Source of the DNA: Cohnella caldifontis
GTDB taxonomy: Bacteria > Bacillota > Bacilli > Paenibacillales > Paenibacillaceae
Length of the DNA: 64,000 nucleotides
Reading direction: 5' to 3'
Assembly (NCBI RefSeq): GCF_029360585.1
Contig: NZ_JAQZSJ010000023.1
Location: 1-64,000 of the forward strand
The notes beneath the pieces were generated by a model that did not search any database, was not told the DNA's origin, and was given only the letters and a program-made list of their open reading frames with translations. This document shows, piece by piece, positions 36,160 through 44,911 of this stretch; position 1 is the stretch's first letter; each line of letters begins with the position of its first letter. The position numbers and the translations under genes were made by a program.

Positions 36160-36660
36160 TTGCGCAAGTTCACCGTCATGCTGCTTTCTCTTGCTTTTTT
36201 GCTTGCTTTCCAGGTCGGAAGCGCATTCGCCGATTCGAAATTGGACGAGACGATCTCCAAAGTGATCGGCGTCGATTACGATTACGGCGGAACGACCACG
36301 AGCGGGTTCGATTGCTCCGGTTTTACGGGCTACGTATTCAAGAAACTCGGCATCGAGCTTCCCCGCAGTTCGAAGGAACAGTTCAAGAAGGGCCAGAAAG
36401 TCGCCAAAGCCGACCTTCGCCCCGGCGATCTCGTATTCTTCAACACGGACGGACACGGCGTATCCCACGTAGGCATCTACGTCGGAGATAACAAATTCGC
36501 CCACTCCTCCACCTCCAAGGGCGTCACGATTACGTCCCTGGACGAGAGTTACTACGCCAAACGTTATGTCGGAGCCCGCCGCGTCATGGATACCGACACC
36601 TATCAAGAAGTCGCGACCGATCCCGAAGTCGCCGCGGCCGCGGAAGAGCCGGAAGCCTGA
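36160..36660 (+). CDS. NlpC/P60 family cell-wall endopeptidase
   Basis: 166-residue secreted hydrolase that cleaves the stem peptide of peptidoglycan. Signal peptide LRKFTVMLLSLAFLLAFQVGSAFA, then a single NlpC/P60 domain with catalytic Cys in SGFDCSGFTGYVF (Cys near 50), His in GVSHVGIYVG and the third residue in FAHSSTSKGV. There is no SH3 or LysM binding domain, only an acidic Ala/Glu tail. TTG start at 36160 with AAGGAG nine bases upstream. The frame is open further upstream but that region is the c-di-AMP riboswitch, which fits wall-turgor control. Confidence 0.92.
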   Translation: MRKFTVMLLSLAFLLAFQVGSAFADSKLDETISKVIGVDYDYGGTTTSGFDCSGFTGYVFKKLGIELPRSSKEQFKKGQKVAKADLRPGDLVFFNTDGHGVSHVGIYVGDNKFAHSSTSKGVTITSLDESYYAKRYVGARRVMDTDTYQEVATDPEVAAAAEEPEA

Positions 36661-36679
36661 TCGGCCCCGCGCGCGAAAG

Positions 36680-36712
36680 AACCCCGCCTTCCTCCGGAGG
36701 GCGGGGTTTTCT
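36680..36712. terminator. Terminator between the P60 and zinc-ribbon genes
   Basis: AACCCCGCC / GGCGGGGTT stem followed by TTCTTTC on the plus strand, between convergent genes. Confidence 0.85.
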
Positions 36713-36725
36713 TTCGCCGCAGCGA

Positions 36726-37049
36726 TCAGTCGAACAAATCGCCGAATACGTCGAGCACGCTTTTCTTTTTCTTGTACTTCGGATGCCCGTGAGGGTGGCT
36801 GCCATAATAAGGCTGCTGCTGTTTCGGGGGATACGGAGGCTGCGGCGCGGGACGTCCGGCGTCTCCGCTTCCGTAATACCATTCGTTATACGATTGGCGG
36901 ACTTCCCTTACGCCCTCCATAAGCTTTTCCAGCTCTCCCCGATCCAGCCATACCCCTTTGCAGGACGGGCATACGTCGATCAAAATCCCGTCTTTCTCGA
37001 CTTCCCTCATTCGGACCTCATTACATACCGGACAATTCAAACCCATCAT
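36726..37049 (-). CDS. zf-TFIIB domain protein
   Basis: 107-residue soluble protein. N-terminal zinc ribbon with CPVC and CPSCKGVWLDRGELEKL, diagnostic of the zf-TFIIB family; middle Pro/Gln/Tyr-rich segment (PPYPPKQQQPYYG) and C-terminal KYKKKKSVLDVFGDLFD. Start is one of two adjacent ATGs (37049 or 37046), with GGGAGG upstream. The family's role is not established. Divergent from the orphan binding protein; the 207-base gap is AT-rich with the palindrome AGATTTTAAAATCT near 37124 but no clear promoter. Confidence 0.8.
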   Translation of the reverse strand: MMGLNCPVCNEVRMREVEKDGILIDVCPSCKGVWLDRGELEKLMEGVREVRQSYNEWYYGSGDAGRPAPQPPYPPKQQQPYYGSHPHGHPKYKKKKSVLDVFGDLFD

Positions 37050-37256
37050 CCCCTCCCATGCCAGCTTTCCCTCGTTCCTTACGCGGCAAACCGCATCCGG
37101 TTTCGGTCCTTCGCGAACCTTCCAAGATTTTAAAATCTACCTTAACTTTTATTAAGATTTCCATAAATCGCTAGGCATTTCCCTCGCAATGGAAGATAAT
37201 TGGAAATGGACGGCCTTCCCGAAGCCGGTCCAATACGCAGAAGGAGTGAACGTTTT

Positions 37257-38660
37257 TTGGCACGCAAACGCGGTACGAGTCGGTTTCTGGCGATCGCCAT
37301 GACCGCGGCTCTGCTGGCAGGCTGCTCCATGAAGTCCGGAGACACGCCAAGCCAAGCGGAACCGGTCGTTATCAAGGTCATGTATTACGATGAGAGGTCG
37401 TTCTTCGACCAATACGGCATGCTGTTCTCGGCGCTCCACCCCGATGTGGAGATCGAGGTCGTCAATACGCAAAGCGTGAAGTACGAGCCGGGCAAGGACA
37501 TGGACAAGGCCATGATGGAGTTCATCGAACAGCAGAAGCCGGACATCATGATGCTGTCTGCCGACCAATACACGAAAATGGCCGAGGACGGCAAGCTGCT
37601 GGAGCTGGACAGCCGGATCGAGGAGAAAGGGTTCAAGAAAGAAGGCCTCATGCCCGGCATGCTCGATTACTTGAAAGATTTGAGCGGAGGAAAGCTGTAC
37701 GGCCTCGTCCCGGACTTCTACGGCCGGGTGGTCTACTATAACAAGGATCTGTTCGAAAAACACCACGTCGACCTTCCGAAGGACAAAATGAGCTGGGACG
37801 AGCTGCTTCGGCTCGCCGCCATGTTCCCGACCGACGGCTCCAAGGATAACCGGGTCTACGGTATGAGCATGAACTACGGGGGGCTCGATCTCTATCAGCT
37901 CGCCAACATGATCGGCGTTACGCAAAACCTCAATATCGTCGATGCGACCGCCAAGCAAGTGACGATCAATTCCGACGCCTGGAAGAAAGTGTTCGGCACG
38001 GCGCTGAACGCGATGAAATCGGGCGCGCTCTATACGGAGAGTCCGAATATGAACGGACCGATGCAGTACGAGGATTATTTGCTGCAGAATCCGTTTATCG
38101 CGGGCAAGGCGGCCATGACCATCGAAGGCAACTATTTGATGGGGGAAATCAAGCAGGCGCAGGAAGTCGTGAAGGACAAGGCGATCAAAAACTGGGACAT
38201 CGTGACGATGCCCGTCGATCCGGCCAATCCGGACGTCAGTCCGAACGTTTCGCTGAACAACATTTTCGCCGTTTCCGCCCAGAGCGGCCAGATCGAAGCC
38301 TCTTGGAAATTCCTAAGCTATATCACGAGCGACGAGTTCGCCCGGGTGACCTCCAAGCGGCAGACCGGGTCGATGCCGGTCCGCACCCAGTACCTGAAAG
38401 ACGACGCCGGGCACCATTTCGAGGCGTTCTATTCCTTGAAGCCGGTTCAGCCGGCGATGTACAAAAGCTACAGCAAGCTTCCGGACGATTTCTTCATGAA
38501 GTTCCAGGAGATGGCCCAGCAGGAGATGCAGGCCGCCTCCTCCGGCCAGAAATCGTTGGACGAAGCGTTAAACGATCTCCAGACGAAAGCCCAGGAGGCG
38601 CTTGCGGCCGCACCGCCGAAAGAGTCGCCGTCGCCCTCCCCGGCGGCGTCCGGAGGCTGA
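37257..38660 (+). CDS. Extracellular solute-binding lipoprotein, orphan
   Basis: 467-residue lipoprotein of the large (family 1) sugar-binding class. Lipobox LLAGCSM (Cys near 22), then IKVMYYDERSFFDQYGMLF, the Trp-Asp ELLRLAAMFPTDG segment and the C-terminal SWKFLSYITSDEFARV typical of oligosaccharide binders. TTG start at 37257 with AAGGAG nine bases upstream; earlier in-frame ATGs lack ribosome sites. It ends in a Pro/Ser/Ala tail. No permease or ATPase genes adjoin it, so it is monocistronic and must use components encoded elsewhere, or has a sensing role. Confidence 0.88.
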   Translation: MARKRGTSRFLAIAMTAALLAGCSMKSGDTPSQAEPVVIKVMYYDERSFFDQYGMLFSALHPDVEIEVVNTQSVKYEPGKDMDKAMMEFIEQQKPDIMMLSADQYTKMAEDGKLLELDSRIEEKGFKKEGLMPGMLDYLKDLSGGKLYGLVPDFYGRVVYYNKDLFEKHHVDLPKDKMSWDELLRLAAMFPTDGSKDNRVYGMSMNYGGLDLYQLANMIGVTQNLNIVDATAKQVTINSDAWKKVFGTALNAMKSGALYTESPNMNGPMQYEDYLLQNPFIAGKAAMTIEGNYLMGEIKQAQEVVKDKAIKNWDIVTMPVDPANPDVSPNVSLNNIFAVSAQSGQIEASWKFLSYITSDEFARVTSKRQTGSMPVRTQYLKDDAGHHFEAFYSLKPVQPAMYKSYSKLPDDFFMKFQEMAQQEMQAASSGQKSLDEALNDLQTKAQEALAAAPPKESPSPSPAASGG

Positions 38661-38685
38661 AGAACCTCGCTTCATGAACAAACGG

Positions 38686-38724
38686 GAAGAGGGGCCTCGC
38701 CGGGAAAACGGCAGGCCCCTCTTC
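38686..38724. terminator. Bidirectional terminator between the binding protein and mgtC-like gene
   Basis: GAAGAGGGGCCT / AGGCCCCTCTTC stem reinforced by an inner CCG/CGG pair. Confidence 0.85.
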
Positions 38725-38745
38725 TCCATTACGCCGAGTTTCCCG

Positions 38746-39504
38746 TCATTCCTCTCCCGATAACGGATCCTCCGACGGTTTACGGCGCGACTTGCTGTCC
38801 GCCAGCTGGTAGTTGACCTGCTGAACGCCCGGGATCAGACGCAGTTCCCCGATGATCTCGGGGTGCTTCTCCAGCATCATGTTCTTCACCTTCAACTGCA
38901 GCTGAAGGATCGGTCCTCCCGGTATTCCCGCGTCCGTATCGGACGAGACGCCCGTGACCGACGCGCCTAACGGGGACATGATCCCCATCACGTGCCGGAT
39001 AATGCCGCCGGTCTCCTGAAGGACCACCGTCACCTCGGCCATCCTCCGCTTGCCGGAGAACGACTTCTCGAGCTTGTTCAGCACGAACAGGCAGACGAGC
39101 ACGAGAAACGCGGTGAGCAGCGCCCCGTAATAGAAACCCGCCCCGATCGCGAGACCCAGCGCGGCTACGACCCACAGGGAAGCCGCGGTCGTCAGGCCCG
39201 AGATGGAATTGCCGTTGCGCAGAATCGTTCCCGCGCCCAGAAACCCGATGCCGCTGATCACTTGGGCGGCCAGACGCGCCGGATCGGCGCGGACGTTGGC
39301 CTCGCCCACGAAGGCGCTGAATCCGTAGATGGATAGCAGCATGATCAGCGCCGAGCCCAAACAGACGAGAATATGCGTGCGGAATCCGGCGGAGTGCTGC
39401 CCGTATTCCCGCTCCAGACCGATTAATCCGCCTACGACGAGCGCGAACAGAATCCGCATCGTGAGCTCCCAATGACTGATCTGCCATACGGCCGGGTTGG
39501 ACAT
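38746..39504 (-). CDS. MgtC/SapB family membrane protein
   Basis: 252-residue protein. The N-terminal membrane domain carries LVVGGLIGLEREYGQHSAGFRTHILV and ISGIGFLGAGTIL, both diagnostic of the MgtC/SapB family, with four to five helices; the C-terminal cytosolic part (about residues 155-245) resembles an ACT-like regulatory domain. MgtC proteins in pathogens affect Mg2+ homeostasis and ATP synthase; the role in soil Firmicutes is unclear. ATG at 39504 with GGAGG ten bases upstream. No Mg2+ riboswitch is visible in the short leader. Confidence 0.9.
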   Translation of the reverse strand: MSNPAVWQISHWELTMRILFALVVGGLIGLEREYGQHSAGFRTHILVCLGSALIMLLSIYGFSAFVGEANVRADPARLAAQVISGIGFLGAGTILRNGNSISGLTTAASLWVVAALGLAIGAGFYYGALLTAFLVLVCLFVLNKLEKSFSGKRRMAEVTVVLQETGGIIRHVMGIMSPLGASVTGVSSDTDAGIPGGPILQLQLKVKNMMLEKHPEIIGELRLIPGVQQVNYQLADSKSRRKPSEDPLSGEE

Positions 39505-39548
39505 CCAGGCGTCGCCTCCTAAAGTTTTCAAGGAGATTTGATGACCGT

Positions 39549-39578
39549 AGTATAGGTGGAATGGAATTCGGAAGTCAA
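39549..39578 (-). promoter_or_regulatory. Sigma-A promoter of the mgtC-like gene
   Basis: TTGACT (39578-39573), 18-base spacer, TATACT (39554-39549) on the minus strand, about 40 bases before the start codon. Confidence 0.7.
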
Positions 39579-39639
39579 TGCCAAGTCTCCTTGTTGTTTG
39601 TCGATTTCGGTCGTTTAGCGCCTCCGCGCCGTTTCCTCG

Positions 39640-39669
39640 TTTACATGCCGTGTCAGATTTTGATAGGAT
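39640..39669 (+). promoter_or_regulatory. Possible promoter of ddh
   Basis: TTTACA, 18-base spacer, TAGGAT, about 50 bases before the start codon. Matches are moderate. Confidence 0.4.
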
Positions 39670-39720
39670 GGTAAAGGATCAAACATACGGTTCACAATGA
39701 AGATGAGGAGGCTGTTTCGA

Positions 39721-40704
39721 TTGGCACAAAAAATCAAAGCAGGAATCGTCGGGTACGGAAATTTGGGGAAAGGCGTGCGGAAAGCGATCGCCCAAAACCC
39801 CGATTTCGAGCTCGTCGCCGTTTTTACGCGCAGACCGCCCGAACAGATGCAAGCCGCAGAAGGCGTCCGTTTCGAGCATATTTCCGCGGCTGAACAATAT
39901 AAAGGAAAAATCGACGTCATGATCCTGTGCGGGGGATCGGCCACGGACCTTCCCGAGCAGACGCCGCAAATGGCCGCCATGTTCAACACGGTGGACAGTT
40001 TCGACACCCACGCGAAAATCCCCGAGTTTTTCGACGCCGTCAACCGAACGGCCCGGCAAGCGGGTACGCTCAGCGTGATTTCCACCGGCTGGGACCCGGG
40101 GTTGTTCTCGTTGAACCGCATGCTGGCGGAAGCCATTCTGCCGGAAGGCAAAGACTATACGTTCTGGGGCAAAGGCGTCAGCCAAGGCCATTCCGACGCC
40201 ATCCGCCGCGTACCGGGCGTTAAGGCCGGCGTACAGTATACCGTGCCGGTGCAGGAAGCGATCGACCGGATCCGGTCCGGGGAGACGCCCGAACTGGCCA
40301 CGCGCGAGAAGCATCTTCGGCAATGCTTCGTCGTGCCGGAAGAAGGCGCGGATCTGGAGAAAATCCGGCACGAGATCGTCTCGATGCCGAACTATTTCTC
40401 GGACTACGATACGACGGTTGCCTTCATCTCGGAAGAGCAGCTTCGCAAAGAGCACCAGGGAATGCCCCACGGCGGTTTCGTCATCCGCAGCGGGGTCACC
40501 GGGGAAGGAACGAAACAGCTCATCGAATTCCGCTTGCAGCTGGAGAGCAACCCGGAATTCACCGCCAGCGTGCTGGTCGCCTACGCGAGAGCGGCCGTCC
40601 GCCTCAGCGGCGAAGGACATACCGGCGCCAAAACCGTCTTCGACATCGCGCCCGGCTACCTCTCGCCCAAATCTCCCGAGGAGCTCCGCCGCGAATTGCT
40701 GTAA
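39721..40704 (+). CDS. ddh: meso-Diaminopimelate D-dehydrogenase
   Basis: 327-residue NADPH enzyme that reductively aminates tetrahydrodipicolinate to meso-DAP in one step, feeding lysine and peptidoglycan. Rossmann motif AGIVGYGNLGKGV at the N terminus, then FTRRPPEQM, STGWDPGLFSLNR, GKGVSQGHSDAIRR and the C-terminal GHTGAKTVFDIAPGYLSP, all typical of the family. TTG start at 39721, nine bases after GGAGG. Its own terminator follows, and gdhA begins 180 bases further on. Confidence 0.95.
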   Translation: MAQKIKAGIVGYGNLGKGVRKAIAQNPDFELVAVFTRRPPEQMQAAEGVRFEHISAAEQYKGKIDVMILCGGSATDLPEQTPQMAAMFNTVDSFDTHAKIPEFFDAVNRTARQAGTLSVISTGWDPGLFSLNRMLAEAILPEGKDYTFWGKGVSQGHSDAIRRVPGVKAGVQYTVPVQEAIDRIRSGETPELATREKHLRQCFVVPEEGADLEKIRHEIVSMPNYFSDYDTTVAFISEEQLRKEHQGMPHGGFVIRSGVTGEGTKQLIEFRLQLESNPEFTASVLVAYARAAVRLSGEGHTGAKTVFDIAPGYLSPKSPEELRRELL

Positions 40705-40722
40705 TCCGATCGGCATCTCCAT

Positions 40723-40766
40723 CCGAACCGCCATCCCCGGCGGTTCGGTTTTTTATTGTTTTTTTG
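40723..40766 (+). terminator. Terminator of ddh
   Basis: CCGAACCGCC / GGCGGTTCGG stem followed by TTTTTTATTGTTTTTTT. Confidence 0.92.
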
Positions 40767-40810
40767 GAGATTGGGAATCAAAATTTATTTCCATCCACCC
40801 AAAGTTTGTG

Positions 40811-42258
<1,448 letters not shown>

Positions 42259-42294
42259 AAATTCGAATAAACGGGCGATCCCTCGCGAGCCTTG

Positions 42295-42303
42295 TTTATC
42301 CAC
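42295..42303 (+). other. Single consensus DnaA box
   Basis: TTATCCACA between gdhA and its terminator. Isolated, so probably without function, but noted because a cluster occurs at 50478. Confidence 0.3.
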
Positions 42304-42310
42304 AGGAAAC

Positions 42311-42353
42311 AAAAAGACACGAACCCTTGAAACATCCGGGTTCGTGTCTTTTT
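42311..42353. terminator. Terminator between gdhA and the MFS gene
   Basis: AAAAAGACACGAACCC / GGGTTCGTGTCTTTTT sixteen-base stem with an eleven-base loop, usable in both directions. Confidence 0.92.
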
Positions 42354-42368
42354 CGCTCTATCTGCCTG

Positions 42369-43580
42369 CTATGCTTCCATGACGATATTTTTGCGCGAGC
42401 TGCGGGAAGCCAAGGCGGCTGCCCATACGATGACCAGCAGCAGCAAGATGCCGAACGCCGCGAACAGCCAGCGGGTCATGTCTTCCTGGAAACGGTCGAG
42501 AAACCAGCCGGTCAGCTTCGGCAGCAGCGCGCCGCCGATTCCGCCCGCGGCCATCAGCAGGCTGGTCGTCCGCTCCGTGATGCCGGGGACGGCCCGGTTG
42601 GCGAACACGAGGGCGATGGAGAACATGCCCGACATGGCCAGCCCGGACACGGCCGTCAGCACGAGCGTCGAAGTCACGCCGGAGAATCCCGTCATCAGCA
42701 GGAAGCACACCGCGTTCACCGCGCACATGGAGACGAGGTAAGCCGCTCCGCCGAATCGGTCCGCCGCGTGTCCGGCCACCATCCGGCCGACGGTCATGGC
42801 GGTCCAATATAGGCTGATCGAGAGGGACGCCTCCGCGTCGGACAGTCCATTCGTCTGCACCATGAGCGACGGCAAATAATGGACGAAGCTCATCTCGAAG
42901 CCGACGTAGACGAGAAAGAACAGGATGCAGACGCCCAGCGTCCAGCCGACTGTTCCCCGCGCGGGGCGGATCGTGCGGATTTCCCGCTCCTGGCTTGCGG
43001 AATCGGCCGGCGCTTGGGCGGACGCGCTCGACGAATCCAGGATTTTCGGCCACAATAGAGTCCAAGCGAGGAAGGTCGCGGCGGCGAATATCGATACCGC
43101 CACGAACGACATCCGCCACCAGCCGTTCGCAATCAGCCAAGAGCCGAGAAACGGCATCAGCAAAGCCCCGGCCCCGAAGAAAACCTCGATGCGGCTCATC
43201 GCTTTGTTCGCGTTGCCGGCGGCGGCCACGATGACGAAGGAACCGACCGTCGTTTCCGTCAAGCCGAAGCCGAGCCCGGTCAAGGGACCAAGCGCCAGCA
43301 TCACGGGCCATGGCGGGTGCATCGCGTAGACCGCCTGCATCACGGCGATCAAGACAAGCGCCGACAACAGCGGCACTTTCCGGCCGAATCGCCGAATCAA
43401 CCAAGGGGCGGCCAGCGTGCCGGTCATGCCGCCGAGGAACTGGTGCATGACCAGCTGCCCCCCGTCCCCGTATAACACGCCGTATGCGTGTACCATCGGC
43501 TCCATCACGGTGCCGATGACCAGTTGGGCCAGCCCGACCATCAAATATGCCATGCTGCCCAGGAAGATCAGCCGAGCCAT
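42369..43580 (-). CDS. MFS transporter
   Basis: About 403-residue permease with twelve predicted helices. The loop motif RRFGRKVPLL between helices 2 and 3 and the repeated half-motif ADRFGGAAYLVS after helix 8 are characteristic of the major facilitator superfamily. A hydrophilic, Ser/Ala-rich central loop separates the halves. The start is uncertain: ATG at 43580 gives a compact N terminus, while an ATG at 43634 extends it by 18 residues but lacks a ribosome site. Substrate unknown. Divergent from the GNAT gene. Confidence 0.85.
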   Translation of the reverse strand: MARLIFLGSMAYLMVGLAQLVIGTVMEPMVHAYGVLYGDGGQLVMHQFLGGMTGTLAAPWLIRRFGRKVPLLSALVLIAVMQAVYAMHPPWPVMLALGPLTGLGFGLTETTVGSFVIVAAAGNANKAMSRIEVFFGAGALLMPFLGSWLIANGWWRMSFVAVSIFAAATFLAWTLLWPKILDSSSASAQAPADSASQEREIRTIRPARGTVGWTLGVCILFFLVYVGFEMSFVHYLPSLMVQTNGLSDAEASLSISLYWTAMTVGRMVAGHAADRFGGAAYLVSMCAVNAVCFLLMTGFSGVTSTLVLTAVSGLAMSGMFSIALVFANRAVPGITERTTSLLMAAGGIGGALLPKLTGWFLDRFQEDMTRWLFAAFGILLLLVIVWAAALASRSSRKNIVMEA

Positions 43581-43652
43581 CCGTTCGATCGCATCCTTTC
43601 CGGAGCTTGCTTCCGAATTCAACTTTCCTATCATACCACGCAAGGAGAATGA

Positions 43653-44162
43653 ATGGCGATGCCTTTTACGCTGCGCCCCATGACCGAAGAAGATGCCCGC
43701 CGGTTGTGCGAATGGAGGTACCCCGAGCCTTATGACCGCTATCGCTGGCCTGCCTGGGAGGAGATGGCGAAGGAGGGACGGGAATTCGCGGACCCCGATA
43801 TCCGGGCGAAGCAATACGTGAGCTTCGCGGACGCCAAAGGAGAGTTGGCCGGATACGCGCAGCTGTTCCCCCTGGATCGCGCGGTCCGTCTCGGGATCGG
43901 CCTGCGTCCCGATCTGTGCGGGCTCGGCCTCGGGCCGGAGGCGATCCTCCTGGCGGCGCGGGAAGCCCGAAGAAGGCGTCCGGACGCGGATATCGACCTG
44001 GAAGTGGAGACGTGGAACGAGCGGGCCGTGAAAGCTTACAAGAAAGCGGGCTTCGTCGTAGAAGACGAATACGGAAAACGGGCGGAGCACGGGATCGTGC
44101 GGGTTCTCTGCATGGTATGGCGGGAGCGTTCCCCGGGGCCGGATCGCGGCGCGGCGGAATAA
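43653..44162 (+). CDS. GNAT family N-acetyltransferase
   Basis: 169-residue acetyltransferase of the RimI/RimL-like group. N-terminal FTLRPMTEEDARRLCEW, core LGIGLRPDLCGLGLGPEAILLAARE with the acetyl-CoA loop GLGLG, and VETWNERAVKAYKKAGFVVEDEY at the C-terminal end. ATG at 43653 preceded by AAGGAG. The acceptor is not predictable. It may share a divergent promoter region with the MFS gene. Confidence 0.85.
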   Translation: MAMPFTLRPMTEEDARRLCEWRYPEPYDRYRWPAWEEMAKEGREFADPDIRAKQYVSFADAKGELAGYAQLFPLDRAVRLGIGLRPDLCGLGLGPEAILLAAREARRRRPDADIDLEVETWNERAVKAYKKAGFVVEDEYGKRAEHGIVRVLCMVWRERSPGPDRGAAE

Positions 44163-44275
44163 CGGGCCCGGCGGGCACATAAACCTGTAACGGAACCACA
44201 AGTTTCGGCAGCGGTGCGCTTTTGCGGTTTGGAGATTCTCCCCGATTGACAAACCTTGAAGGAGGCGGTTTCCGA

Positions 44276-44479
44276 ATGAAGGCTTTGCACGCGATCGCCC
44301 TGATCCTCGTCATTCTCGGCGGGCTCGATTGGCTTTCCGTCGGCTTGTTCGAGTACGACGTCGTCAGCGAGATTTTCGGAGGATCGACCGAAGTCGGATC
44401 CAAAATCGTCTACATCGTCTTCGGCGCGGCGGCGTTGTGGGCACTGTCGTTCTTCCCCAAGGTCACCCGGGACAATTGA
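44276..44479 (+). CDS. DUF378 (YuzA family) membrane protein
   Basis: 67-residue protein with two membrane helices. The pattern IALILVILGGLDWLSVGLF followed by IVYIVFGAAALWAL is typical of DUF378. ATG at 44276 with GGAGG ten bases upstream. Function unknown. Single gene with its own terminator. Confidence 0.88.
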   Translation: MKALHAIALILVILGGLDWLSVGLFEYDVVSEIFGGSTEVGSKIVYIVFGAAALWALSFFPKVTRDN

Positions 44480-44512
44480 CCTTGATCGGCACGGACGGCC
44501 ATGTCAAGATGA

Positions 44513-44553
44513 GCCGGAGCCCGGGCGAAATCGGCAGCGGGCTCCGGTTTTTT
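44513..44553 (+). terminator. Terminator of the DUF378 gene
   Basis: GCCGGAGCCCG / CGGGCTCCGG stem followed by TTTTTTC. Confidence 0.9.
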
Positions 44554-44560
44554 CGTCGGT

Positions 44561-44860
44561 CTAATCGGAGGACGATTCCCCGCCGTCGTAAGCCCGGGCC
44601 GATTCGAGGTCGAGCCGGGTGATCCCGCCGGAATGCCAAGTCGTCAGCTTCAAGGTGACGCGGCGGTAGTCCAGCGAGATGAACGGGTGGTGGTTCATCC
44701 GCTCGGCGACGGCCGCCACCCGGTTCACGAACGCCACCGCGTCCGCGAACGCGGGAAACAAATATTTCTTCGTCAGCCTGCCTTCCTCGATCGACCAGCC
44801 GGGCAGCCGGCCGAGTCCTTCCGCAAGCTCCTCTTCGTTCAACAGCGGTTCCTTGCCCAT
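44561..44860 (-). CDS. Pterin-4a-carbinolamine dehydratase (PhhB/DCoH type)
   Basis: 99-residue enzyme that dehydrates 4a-hydroxytetrahydrobiopterin. The signature ERMNHHPFISLDYRRVTLKL carries the paired catalytic histidines; GWSIEEGRLTKKYLF is the conserved N-terminal strand. ATG at 44860 with GGAGG ten bases upstream. No aromatic amino acid hydroxylase is in the window, so its substrate may be another pterin; family members also appear in molybdopterin contexts. Confidence 0.9.
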   Translation of the reverse strand: MGKEPLLNEEELAEGLGRLPGWSIEEGRLTKKYLFPAFADAVAFVNRVAAVAERMNHHPFISLDYRRVTLKLTTWHSGGITRLDLESARAYDGGESSSD

Positions 44861-44911
44861 GGGATCCGTACCTCCTCTCCGGCAGAGCCGGCATTCATCC
44901 TTGCCCGGGGG

